Assembly (NCBI RefSeq): GCF_047425875.1 | Contig: NZ_CP179727.1 | Location: forward strand, 62,001 to 126,000 | Source of the DNA: Macrococcoides animalis | Lineage (GTDB): Bacteria > Bacillota > Bacilli > Staphylococcales > Staphylococcaceae | Direction: 5' to 3' | DNA: 64,000 bases | Shown here: positions 25,323 to 33,542 of the stretch, in pieces | Layout: every line of letters begins with the position of its first letter | Numbering within the stretch: the first letter of the stretch is position 1 | Program-made: the position numbers and the translations under genes | Notes under the pieces: generated by a model | Told to the model about the DNA's origin: nothing | Databases searched by the model: none | The model's input: only the letters and a program-made list of their open reading frames with translations

Positions 25323-25922
25323 TTATTTTATTTGTATACCTATTATATTATCACTTGCAAATGCCAATTGAATAGCAGTAAATTTCCCACTAAAAAGCGC
25401 TATTAATGTATCTATTTTATTTTTATGAATAGGTGGTAAGTAAATAAAGCATTGACCATGTTTTGATACACATTTGGACAATATATTATTTATAATATTA
25501 TTCGTATTATTTTCTATGGATTCACTTGTATTTGTAATTTCATTGAAATGTTGTATTAATTGAGCACTATTATATTCCATTTTTATTTTCATAGTATCAA
25601 TATCGTCTTCTTCTGTAATGCTTTTATGATTCAAGCTAATTTTAGACTCCATAACCAATTGATATAACTGATGCAATGGGTGTGTTTGTAAAAGCAAAGC
25701 ATTTAGTTGTTCTGCTATAATTTCATCTTTCATTTTTGAAAAAGTTGTATAATCATCATAGCAATCATATGATTCGAAGTATCTTGACAAATCAGGAAAG
25801 TTTCCTTTTATTTGTATGCTTATACCGATATTTTCTGGTAACGCATCAAAGTATAATGCGTAAATGGGCAATAATACGTCTTTTATATCACTATTACTAT
25901 CTATATTTTTCAAATGAATCAT
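25323..25922 (-). CDS. Unrecognised soluble protein, first gene of the ymdB unit
   Basis: A 199-residue protein without signal peptide or membrane span and no motif I recognise. It is acidic and Asn/Ile-rich, with ...C-V-S-K-H-G-Q-C-F-I-Y-L-P-P near residue 155 containing two Cys. The ATG at 25922 stands almost directly on GAAGGG. A TTG three codons in (25913) is nine bases from the same SD and may be the real start. It has a candidate promoter and is followed at 12 bases by the two-span membrane gene. Base composition is more AT-rich by eye than the flanking rny and ymdB. Confidence 0.7.
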   Translation of the reverse strand: MIHLKNIDSNSDIKDVLLPIYALYFDALPENIGISIQIKGNFPDLSRYFESYDCYDDYTTFSKMKDEIIAEQLNALLLQTHPLHQLYQLVMESKISLNHKSITEEDDIDTMKIKMEYNSAQLIQHFNEITNTSESIENNTNNIINNILSKCVSKHGQCFIYLPPIHKNKIDTLIALFSGKFTAIQLAFASDNIIGIQIK

Positions 25923-25950
25923 CCCTTCAAATTTTTATACGAATGCTTCT

Positions 25951-25956
25951 ATTATA
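25951..25956 (-). promoter_or_regulatory. Candidate -10 box of the unknown-gene/ymdB unit
   Basis: A perfect TATAAT on the minus strand, 29 bases before the ATG at 25922; the -35 region (TTAGTA-like) is weak. It sits after the rny terminator, so the downstream unit needs its own promoter. Confidence 0.5.
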
Positions 25957-25993
25957 CTATATTTTCCATATATATTACTAAATTCATAGTACA

Positions 25994-26038
25994 AATAAAA
26001 AAACAACCCTCAAAGCCTTATGGCTCTAAGAGTTGTTT
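25994..26038 (-). terminator. Terminator of rny
   Basis: A 17-bp stem with three G-U pairs (26022-26038 with 26001-26017, four-base loop) followed by T7 on the minus strand; it begins 12 bases after the rny stop. Confidence 0.93.
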
Positions 26039-26050
26039 GATATATCGTTA

Positions 26051-27610
26051 TTATTTTGCGTATTCAATCGCACGCATTTCTCTGACGACTGTCACTTTAA
26101 TATGACCAGGATATTGTAATTCTTCTTCAATTTGATTTTTGATATCTCTTGCAATACGATGTGCTTTTAAATCATCTACATCTTCAGGTGCAACTATAAT
26201 TCTAATCTCACGACCTGCTTGAATTGCAAATGATTTTTCAACACCATCATAACTTTCAGATATTTCTTCCAATCTTTCTAGACGTCTTACATAGTTCTCA
26301 AGAGTCTCACGTCTTGCACCAGGTCTAGCCGCGCTTAATGCGTCAGCAGCAGCTACAAGCACAGAAATCACACTATTAGGTTCAATATCACCATGATGCG
26401 AATGAATCGCATTAATTACTGTAGCATGTTCACGATATTTCTTAGCTAAATCTACTCCAATTTCTACGTGTGATCCTTCAACTTCATGGTCTATCGCTTT
26501 ACCAATGTCATGTAATAGTCCTGCACGTTTTGCTAACGTCACATCTTCTCCAAGTTCTGCAGCAAGCATACCTGATAAGTGTGCCACTTCAATAGAGTGC
26601 TTTAATACATTTTGTCCATAGCTTGTACGGAACTTCATACGACCTAAGATTTTCACTAAATCTGGATGTAAATTATGAATACCTAATTCAAAAGTCGCTG
26701 CTTCCCCTGCTTCACGAATAATTTCGTCTACAGATTTACGCGCTTTTTCAACCATTTCTTCAATACGTCCAGGATGAATTCTTCCGTCTGATACTAAAGC
26801 TTCTAAAGCAGTTTTAGCAATTTCACGTCTAATTGGATCAAATCCAGATAAAATGACCGCTTCAGGAGTATCATCAATAATTAAGTCAATACCCGTTAAC
26901 GTTTCTAAAGTACGAATATTTCGACCTTCACGACCGATTATTCTACCTTTCATTTCATCATTTGGAAGGTTAATAACTGATACAGTTGATTCTGAAGTAT
27001 ATTCAGCAGCTAAACGTTGTACAGTTGTAGCAAGTACCGTTTTGGCCTTTTTATCAACTTGTGTTTTCGCTTCTAATTCTTTTTCCTTAACCATCACGGC
27101 AATGTCATGAGTTAATTCATCTTCAACTTGATCAATAATTTCCTGTTTTGCTTCTTCTTGCGTCAGTCCGGAGATGCGTGTTAATTCTTGTTCATGTTTT
27201 ACTATAATATCTTGGACACTTTGCTCTAACGCATCTACATGTTGTTGTTTTTCTTCAATTTTAGATTCTTTTTGTTCTAAAAGTTCATCCTTCTTATCTA
27301 AAAGGTCACTTTTTCGATCTAAGTTTTCTTCTTTTTGAAGAATTCTTGCTTCTTGTCTTGTAAGGTCAGTACGACGTTCTTTGTATTCTTCCTCTAAACG
27401 ATCACTTCTCACTTGATTTTCTTCTTTTGCCTCAAGTAATTTTTCCTTTTTAAGACTTTCCGCTTCTTTGTTTGCTTCACTAATAATATGTTCAGCCGTT
27501 GTTCGCGCTTGTATCTGCTGATTAGTCAAGCTGTTTTTTGCTAATATATACCCTACACCAACACCTAGAATTATACCAAGCAAAATGAATAAGAGGCTTA
27601 ATAGATCCAC
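26051..27610 (-). CDS. rny: Ribonuclease Y
   Basis: A 519-residue membrane-bound endoribonuclease that initiates mRNA decay. An N-terminal membrane helix (LLSLLFILLGIILGVGVGYIL, about 3-23) is followed by a long charged coiled coil to about 180, a KH domain (GRIIGREGRNIRTLE near 220) and an HD domain with LLHDIGKAID (about 366). The start is GTG at 27610, seven bases after GGAGG. In S. aureus the gene is also called cvfA and affects virulence gene expression. RicA, a partner in the maturation complex in B. subtilis, is encoded at 8287-8712. Confidence 0.97.
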   Translation of the reverse strand: MDLLSLLFILLGIILGVGVGYILAKNSLTNQQIQARTTAEHIISEANKEAESLKKEKLLEAKEENQVRSDRLEEEYKERRTDLTRQEARILQKEENLDRKSDLLDKKDELLEQKESKIEEKQQHVDALEQSVQDIIVKHEQELTRISGLTQEEAKQEIIDQVEDELTHDIAVMVKEKELEAKTQVDKKAKTVLATTVQRLAAEYTSESTVSVINLPNDEMKGRIIGREGRNIRTLETLTGIDLIIDDTPEAVILSGFDPIRREIAKTALEALVSDGRIHPGRIEEMVEKARKSVDEIIREAGEAATFELGIHNLHPDLVKILGRMKFRTSYGQNVLKHSIEVAHLSGMLAAELGEDVTLAKRAGLLHDIGKAIDHEVEGSHVEIGVDLAKKYREHATVINAIHSHHGDIEPNSVISVLVAAADALSAARPGARRETLENYVRRLERLEEISESYDGVEKSFAIQAGREIRIIVAPEDVDDLKAHRIARDIKNQIEEELQYPGHIKVTVVREMRAIEYAK

Positions 27611-27785
27611 ATAAACACCTCCTTATTTGCTTTTTGTCATCTAGTTCATTCTAAATACTAAAGTATATCAAAATAATCGAAGATTAAATTCATATACAAA
27701 TTAATTGTACGTTTAATAAGTCAAGTGTGTCAAGGCAACAAGAAAATTATTTAACGTATATTTAATTAATTGTTGAAATATTACA

Positions 27786-27830
27786 AAAATCCGAATAATA
27801 TGTTATTTAATTTCATAACACACTACTCGG
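27786..27830 (-). terminator. Terminator of recA
   Basis: A 16-base stem (27815-27830 with 27791-27806, eight-base loop; a few wobble pairs) starting CCGAGTAG on the minus strand and followed by ATTTTTG. Confidence 0.85.
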
Positions 27831-27841
27831 ATTCGAAATTT

Positions 27842-28903
27842 TTATACTAATTCATCATCGAATAAATCTTCAACTGGAGGTTCAACTGGTGTTTCTACTT
27901 TTTGAGCATCTTTATCTTCACCAATACCCATTGCCTTACGAATCTTCACATCGATTTCATCACGTACTTCAGGATTTTCACGTAAATAAGTCTTAATGTT
28001 TTCACGACCTTGTCCAATACGTTCGCCTTCATAAGAATACCAAGCACCCGACTTTTGTAATACTTCATGCTCTGCACCTAAATCTACCATTTCACCTTCA
28101 CGTGAAATACCTTGACCGTACATAATATCTACTTCTGCTACTTTAAAAGGAGGTGCTACTTTATTCTTAACAACTTTGATCTTCGTACGGTTACCGACGA
28201 TATCTTGACCTTGTTTTAATTGTTCAGCTCGACGTACTTCTAATCGTACAGACGAATAGAACTTAAGCGCTCGTCCACCCGGAGTCGTTTCAGGGTTACC
28301 GAACATCACACCAATCTTCTCACGTACTTGGTTGATGAAAATTGCTATGGTATTTGATTTAGAGACAGCTCCTGATAATTTACGTAAAGCTTGAGACATT
28401 AAACGTGCTTGAAGTCCCATATGAGAGTCTCCCATTTCACCTTCAATCTCAGCTTTAGGTGTTAATGCAGCAACTGAATCTACTACGATAATATCAACGG
28501 CACCACTACGTACAAATGCTTCTGCGATTTCTAAACCTTGTTCACCATGGTCAGGTTGAGATAAATATAAATTATCGATATCTACACCTAATTTTTGTGC
28601 ATAAACTGGATCTAACGCATGCTCAGCATCGATGAATGCAGCAATACCCCCTTGCTTTTGTACTTCAGCAATCGCGTGAAGTGCTACAGTTGTTTTACCT
28701 GAACTCTCAGGACCGTAAATCTCAATAATACGGCCTTTTGGATAACCACCTATACCTAAAGCGTTATCTAATGTGATAGACCCTGAAGAAACTGCTGATA
28801 CATTATGTGCAGTATTTTCGCCTAATTTCATAACGGCACCTTTACCAAATGATTTCTCCATATTTTTAATAACTGTATCTAATGCTTTTTGACGTTCACT
28901 CAT
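27842..28903 (-). CDS. recA: Recombinase RecA
   Basis: A 353-residue strand-exchange ATPase and co-protease for LexA. GPESSGKTTVALH (Walker A, about 65), FIDAEHALDP, VDSVAALTPKAEIEGEMGD and the ALKFYSSVR region are canonical. The acidic C-terminal tail ends in D-D-E-L-V. The ATG at 28903 follows AGGAGGAC. It is expressed from an SOS-type promoter at 29075-29103, with a leader of about 165 bases. In S. aureus cinA lies between pgsA and recA; here it is absent. Confidence 0.98.
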   Translation of the reverse strand: MSERQKALDTVIKNMEKSFGKGAVMKLGENTAHNVSAVSSGSITLDNALGIGGYPKGRIIEIYGPESSGKTTVALHAIAEVQKQGGIAAFIDAEHALDPVYAQKLGVDIDNLYLSQPDHGEQGLEIAEAFVRSGAVDIIVVDSVAALTPKAEIEGEMGDSHMGLQARLMSQALRKLSGAVSKSNTIAIFINQVREKIGVMFGNPETTPGGRALKFYSSVRLEVRRAEQLKQGQDIVGNRTKIKVVKNKVAPPFKVAEVDIMYGQGISREGEMVDLGAEHEVLQKSGAWYSYEGERIGQGRENIKTYLRENPEVRDEIDVKIRKAMGIGEDKDAQKVETPVEPPVEDLFDDELV

Positions 28904-29074
28904 AAGTTATAAGTCCTCCTAATATTTTGCGAATATAGTTTGTGTGTAACACTTTTTACATTTAAATTGCTTGATTACTTTTTACATTAAAGCTCTATTG
29001 ATATTACATATTAATAACGAATTAAATTTGCCTTATTTATAATATCTCCAACCTCATTACTCACTACAAATAAT

Positions 29075-29103
29075 ACTATACTGATTAATTTAGGAATAAG
29101 CAA
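29075..29103 (-). promoter_or_regulatory. recA promoter
   Basis: Minus strand TTGCTT (29103-29098), a 17-base spacer and TATAGT (29080-29075). Confidence 0.7.
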
Positions 29104-29111
29104 GCAAAAAG

Positions 29112-29125
29112 CGAACGCATGTTTG
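29112..29125. promoter_or_regulatory. LexA (SOS) box of recA
   Basis: CGAACGCATGTTTG fits the Gram-positive LexA consensus CGAACRNRYGTTYG at all but one position. It lies eight bases upstream of the -35 box, as expected for SOS-inducible recA. Confidence 0.85.
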
Positions 29126-29212
29126 TATTTTTTTATAATTTCCTATAAAAGGGGAACAGAACACCCCATTTAATTATTTTTTATATTTTAAATGATATTT
29201 TCTATAATTTAG

Positions 29213-29243
29213 CAAAAAAGAACTAAGCCTATGCTTAGTTCTT
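29213..29243 (-). terminator. Terminator of pgsA
   Basis: AAGAACTAAGC-ctat-GCTTAGTTCTT stem (29218-29243) followed on the minus strand by T6. Confidence 0.92.
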
Positions 29244-29260
29244 AAAGTGATTCTTAATTA

Positions 29261-29842
29261 TTACTTAGAATTTTTAAATACGTTACGACCATGGTAGAAA
29301 TATTCTAATCCTGATAGAATCGTAAAGAATACTGCGATATACATCATAGGATACCCTATCTTAAAACCAATCATTTGATTAAACGGTTCATTTAATAACA
29401 ATAAGGTCATTGCAATCATAGTTACTGCTGTTTTAATCTTACCTAATTGCCCAGCAGCTGAAACAAATCCTTGTTCTATTTGTAATAAACGTAATCCAGT
29501 CACAGCAAACTCTCTTGCAATAATAACAATTGCCATCCAAGAAGGAATTATTCCTAATTCAACTAATGCAATTAATCCACTGGAAACAAGTAACTTATCT
29601 GCTAGTGGGTCTAAAAATTTACCCATGTTCGTTACAAGTTGCCATTTTCTCGCTAAGTAACCGTCAATCCAGTCTGTTAATGATGCAAAGATAAAGATAC
29701 ATGCAGCAATAAATTGTTCTATACGCATCGTATCACTACCGAGCACTGAAATTTGTCCCACATTAAAATCAACTAATAAGAAGATTAAAAAAACTGGAAT
29801 CAGTAGCACACGTGCTACTGTAATTTGATTTGGTATATTCAT
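29261..29842 (-). CDS. pgsA: CDP-diacylglycerol-glycerol-3-phosphate 3-phosphatidyltransferase
   Basis: A 193-residue membrane enzyme making phosphatidylglycerol phosphate from CDP-diacylglycerol (product of CdsA at 61989) and glycerol 3-phosphate. The CDP-alcohol phosphotransferase motif D-x2-D-G-x2-A-R-x8-G-x3-D-x3-D is complete, from DWIDGYLARKW to GKFLDPLADK (about 61-85). About five membrane segments. The ATG at 29842 is 40 bases after the RodZ-like gene stop and probably cotranscribed with it. In staphylococci changes here alter daptomycin susceptibility (known from S. aureus). Confidence 0.96.
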   Translation of the reverse strand: MNIPNQITVARVLLIPVFLIFLLVDFNVGQISVLGSDTMRIEQFIAACIFIFASLTDWIDGYLARKWQLVTNMGKFLDPLADKLLVSSGLIALVELGIIPSWMAIVIIAREFAVTGLRLLQIEQGFVSAAGQLGKIKTAVTMIAMTLLLLNEPFNQMIGFKIGYPMMYIAVFFTILSGLEYFYHGRNVFKNSK

Positions 29843-29882
29843 TATTTTACTTCCTTTACTTTTTATTCTTTAAAGTTAGATA

Positions 29883-30740
29883 TTATTTTATCACTTTAAA
29901 GAAATATGTTCTTGTAATTAAATTTTCTGCTTCTTTTGGCACTGTTACTTTTTTATTATTAATGTATACATCCATTGCTGTTGAATTACCAGAAATTAAA
30001 GAAATACTTTTCGCATTTTTATCAATTTTCATCGATCCTTTTTTCATCTCTTTATAAGCATAATTTTTCTTTTTATCATCATAGACTTGAACCCAAGTCG
30101 ATATTTTAGAGTCTATTTTTAATTCTATTTGATCTTTCGTTGAAACTTCATATGCTAAATTCGCTCCGTCGAAGTTTTTATATGTTAACTTCAAAGGTTC
30201 AACAGGTTTCGCCTTTTCTTTCGTTTCTGTTTTATCAGATTTCTTGTTATCAACATTTTTAGAAGCAACTGTTTTTTCTTCAACTTTCTTCTCAACTTTT
30301 ACATCACGGCTCTTATTCAAATCTTCAGCATGCCATTCACTTTCTTTATCCGTAAAGATAAACTGTGTGAAAATTAACCAAATTAAGAACAATGTTACTA
30401 TAATTCCTAACAACCAAGCAAGTAATTTTTGTACACTATTATCAGTGCTTTGCGGTGTTTGAGCATTTTTAATTTGCTCGCTTGCCTCTTTTGCACTTAA
30501 TTTTCGTGTTGGTAATTCTTTATGATGCTCTTTTAATAATTGCTCCGCATTTAAATTAACTGCCTTCGCATATTTTTCAATAAAACCACGTGTGTAATCT
30601 GGGTTAGGTAGTTGATTAAATTCATTTTTTTCAATCATGTCTATGTATTTCTTTTGGATACGCACCTTTTTCTCTAAATCGATTAAGGTCATTCCAAGTG
30701 ATTCACGTTTAGAACGTAATATCTGTCCTATTAATTTCAT
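29883..30740 (-). CDS. RodZ-like helix-turn-helix membrane protein (YmfM type)
   Basis: A 285-residue protein with a RodZ-type HTH (about 4-65: LRSKRESLGMTLIDLEKKV, YTRGFIEKYAK), one membrane helix at about 108-128 (LLAWLLGIIVTLFLIWLIF), a Lys/Glu-rich linker to about 180 and a C-terminal DUF4115-like beta domain. RodZ links cell-wall elongation machinery to the cytoskeleton in rods. In MreB-less cocci its role is less clear. The ATG at 30740 follows AGGAGGC. It sits in the conserved ymf-pgsA cluster. Confidence 0.85.
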   Translation of the reverse strand: MKLIGQILRSKRESLGMTLIDLEKKVRIQKKYIDMIEKNEFNQLPNPDYTRGFIEKYAKAVNLNAEQLLKEHHKELPTRKLSAKEASEQIKNAQTPQSTDNSVQKLLAWLLGIIVTLFLIWLIFTQFIFTDKESEWHAEDLNKSRDVKVEKKVEEKTVASKNVDNKKSDKTETKEKAKPVEPLKLTYKNFDGANLAYEVSTKDQIELKIDSKISTWVQVYDDKKKNYAYKEMKKGSMKIDKNAKSISLISGNSTAMDVYINNKKVTVPKEAENLITRTYFFKVIK

Positions 30741-30758
30741 ATGTGCCTCCTTTATGGC

Positions 30759-31553
30759 CTAAAAGAACGCAAATTCATCATTATCAAAAAGCGTATTCTT
30801 TGATAATTGTTCATACGTAATTTCTTGATCTTCTGTTTCTCTTAATTCAATAATATAATCAAAATCTTCTAAAGTATAGTCTGTTTTTTGAACAAAAAGG
30901 TCTGGATGTTCAATAACTTTAGTTGTCGGTAATGACATCACTTCTCGCACAAGATTTAAATGTTCGGCATTTTGCTTAACAGTTAACGCACCATCTATGA
31001 TAAAAATATGCTTATCGTCATATTCACCTTTATATAATTTATTTCTCACCGTTTGTTTAATCATAGTTGAAGAAATAAATAACCATTTTTTATGAGCACA
31101 TACACTTGCAGCAACAACAGATTCTGTTTTGCCAACACGTGGCATTCCACGCACGCCAATGACTTGATTGCCATCTTGTTTAAATAACTCAGCCATTAAA
31201 TCGACTAATATCCCTAAATCTTTACGAATAAACTTAAAAATATGTTTATTATCTGCAGCACGTTCAATATGTTGGCCATGTCTAACTGCCAGGCGATCTT
31301 GTAATAATGGTTCACGTAATTTCTTAATTTCAATATCATCTAATTGTGTGATGATATTTTCAAATCGTGTAACTTTTTCAAGGTTATTCGTCTTAATGAG
31401 TAACCCACGAACACCTTGATCAACACCATTAATTGTTATAATACTAATGCCAAGGACACCTAATAAACTAGATACATCACCAAGTAAACCGGCTCGGTTA
31501 ATTTTAATCTCATATTCTAAATACCATTCTTTTGTCTCTTGTAGTGATGTCAT
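30759..31553 (-). CDS. YmfK-like DUF3388 protein
   Basis: A 264-residue cytoplasmic protein conserved at this place in Bacillus and Staphylococcus. The N-terminal 75 residues look like an ACT-type ligand domain (WYLEYEIKINRAGLLGDVSS, then ITTINGVDQGVRG). The middle holds VRGMPRVGKTESVVAA, close to a P-loop, followed by IFIIDGALTVKQ. Function unknown. I chose the ATG at 31553 (MTSLQETKEW), nine bases after AGGAGGT; the frame is open eight codons further. Confidence 0.8.
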   Translation of the reverse strand: MTSLQETKEWYLEYEIKINRAGLLGDVSSLLGVLGISIITINGVDQGVRGLLIKTNNLEKVTRFENIITQLDDIEIKKLREPLLQDRLAVRHGQHIERAADNKHIFKFIRKDLGILVDLMAELFKQDGNQVIGVRGMPRVGKTESVVAASVCAHKKWLFISSTMIKQTVRNKLYKGEYDDKHIFIIDGALTVKQNAEHLNLVREVMSLPTTKVIEHPDLFVQKTDYTLEDFDYIIELRETEDQEITYEQLSKNTLFDNDEFAFF

Positions 31554-31564
31554 AAAAAGACCTC

Positions 31565-32275
31565 CTATATATACCATCCACCGTTAACGCTATGAACAGT
31601 ACCTGTAATTGATTGAGATAAATCATCTAACAAATACATCACAGCATGACTTATCTCTTCAGTAGAAATAAGTCTTTGTTGTGGTAGTTGAGAAATAATA
31701 TCTTGAATTTCATCATTATGTAATTGTAAAGTCATTTTACCACTAACAATACCTGGTGTAACAACATTTGCTGTTATATTTGTCATCGCCAATTCTTTTG
31801 CAATGGATTTAATATACCCAATTTGTGCAGCTTTCATACCACTATAAATTGATTCAGTAGCACTACCTGTCTCACCCCATATTGAGCTGATAACGATAAT
31901 ACGTCCATGTTTTTTTTGTAGTAAGCCACTGAGTACATATTGCGTCAGTCGAACTAAATTCGCAAAATGAATTTGATATTGTGCGTCCATCGATTCATGC
32001 GTAACTTCTTGAATCGGAGCAAAATACGATGTACCGGCTGCATAAATCATACCATCCAAATGATTCGTCATCCATTCATCTAAAAATGTAGATTCTATAG
32101 GCTGACTTAAGTCAAATCGTACAAAACTAATTGTTTCATCTTTGAATGTTTCAATTAGTGAAGTAACGTCTGATTGATAATAATGTGCTATAACTTCATG
32201 GCCCTTATTTAATAAATCATGTGTGATTTGTTTGCCTATGTCACCGCTCGCACCTATAACTAAGTATTTACCCAT
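31565..32275 (-). CDS. Short-chain dehydrogenase/reductase (YmfI type)
   Basis: A 236-residue Rossmann-fold oxidoreductase. The cofactor loop GASGDIG (about 8-14), YAAG, the catalytic Ser in VISSIWGE and YSGMK (YxxxK) are all present, so it should be active with NAD(P)H. It resembles FabG-like YmfI of the ymf cluster; substrate unknown. The ATG at 32275 overlaps the upstream peptidase stop by eight bases and has no good SD, so translation is probably coupled. An in-frame TTG at 32302 has no better signal. Confidence 0.85.
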   Translation of the reverse strand: MGKYLVIGASGDIGKQITHDLLNKGHEVIAHYYQSDVTSLIETFKDETISFVRFDLSQPIESTFLDEWMTNHLDGMIYAAGTSYFAPIQEVTHESMDAQYQIHFANLVRLTQYVLSGLLQKKHGRIIVISSIWGETGSATESIYSGMKAAQIGYIKSIAKELAMTNITANVVTPGIVSGKMTLQLHNDEIQDIISQLPQQRLISTEEISHAVMYLLDDLSQSITGTVHSVNGGWYI

Positions 32276-33542
32276 TGCGTCTAACAATTCTGCTGTCTGC
32301 AATTTGTGCTTTGTTCATAGTTTCTTTATAAGTCGCAATACAATCTTCTAATGTTAATTGTTCAAGGAGCGGTAATAAATCAAACAATATTACATCATTA
32401 AAGTAATAACGCGTAAATTGATTCGCAATATATTCAGGACTATTCATGCTCGAGACATACTCACCAATCGTTTGTCTGGTAATTAAATCAAATGATTTAT
32501 GGTCATTTAATGCGTCAAAGTTATATAATTGACTGATTAAAAGATCCTTTAATCGCTCAATATCATGAGATGCACCCGCAATAAACATATGTGAAAATGT
32601 AGGTTCTATCGTAAAATTAAAGCCAAATGAATCATCGATTAATTGATCTTTCATTAATGATTGATAGAAGTCAGTTTGCTCACCAAACAATAAATCTAAA
32701 GCAAATAGCATTTTCAATTCGGTTAAGATTAAATTATCAGCACTCTTAAAGTTATCAGTCTTTATACCTAACATTAGCTTATCCATTTGCACATTATCTT
32801 CTGAAATAATAGCGGTTATTGCTAAACTAGAAGGTTCATCAAATGGCAAAACTTCTACCGGTTTGAATTCATCGTAAGACTTAATAATACTATTGATATA
32901 TGTCGTCATTTCTTGAGGTTCAACATTTCCAACAACGAACATCACCATATTTTTAGGATGATAAAATGTATTATAGCATTCATGCAATGTTTCATCGGTA
33001 ATTTCACTTATACTTTCTACTGTTCCTGCAATATCGATACGAACAGGATGAGTATGATACATCGCTTTTAATGTTTGATAATACAGTCGATAATTCGGTT
33101 GATCTTGATACATTTTGATTTCTTCAGCTATTATCCCAACTTCCTTTTCAACACTTTCTTTGGTGAAGTAAGGATTTTGAAGCATATCCACAAGTAATTT
33201 TATATTTTCTTTTAATGATTCAACGGTTGTAAATAAATAACTCGTACGATCATACGATGTAAATGCATTGGCAGAACTACCGTATTTAGAAAATGCATTA
33301 AACATGTCACCTTCTTCTTTTTCAAACATTTTATGTTCTAAAAAATGCGCAATTCCCTTTGGCATATGTACAGTTTTTCCATCACTAGTCACAAAATCAT
33401 TATGTATAGAACCATATTTTGTTGTCATCGTCACATAAGATTTTTGAAAACCTTTTTTAGGGATGACAAATAACTTCATACCATTTTCTAATACAGTTTC
33501 AAATAGCGTTTCATCTATTGCTTTGTAGTATGTTTGTTTCAT
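32268..33542 (-). CDS. M16 family zinc peptidase (YmfH type), active-site subunit
   Basis: A 424-residue insulinase-family protein with the inverted zinc motif HFLEH at about 66-70 and a downstream EEIKMYQ region supplying the third ligand. It overlaps the preceding M16 gene, which lacks that motif. Such YmfF/YmfH pairs are thought to form heterodimers with one active and one structural member, processing peptides. The ATG at 33542 overlaps the partner stop by four bases. Substrate unknown. Confidence 0.88.
   Translation of the reverse strand: MKQTYYKAIDETLFETVLENGMKLFVIPKKGFQKSYVTMTTKYGSIHNDFVTSDGKTVHMPKGIAHFLEHKMFEKEEGDMFNAFSKYGSSANAFTSYDRTSYLFTTVESLKENIKLLVDMLQNPYFTKESVEKEVGIIAEEIKMYQDQPNYRLYYQTLKAMYHTHPVRIDIAGTVESISEITDETLHECYNTFYHPKNMVMFVVGNVEPQEMTTYINSIIKSYDEFKPVEVLPFDEPSSLAITAIISEDNVQMDKLMLGIKTDNFKSADNLILTELKMLFALDLLFGEQTDFYQSLMKDQLIDDSFGFNFTIEPTFSHMFIAGASHDIERLKDLLISQLYNFDALNDHKSFDLITRQTIGEYVSSMNSPEYIANQFTRYYFNDVILFDLLPLLEQLTLEDCIATYKETMNKAQIADSRIVRRNG

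Larger units (their letters stand above)
28904..29260. other. recA-pgsA intergenic region (no cinA)
   Basis: This 357-base gap contains the recA leader, its promoter and LexA box, and the pgsA terminator. A short G4/C4 stem (29151-29167) is also visible. No remnant of cinA can be read in any frame. Confidence 0.7.

Noticed and set aside
32268..32302. TTG start at 32302 for the short-chain dehydrogenase
   Set aside because: It adds nine residues before the Rossmann start without an SD; the ATG at 32275 gives the expected N-terminus.
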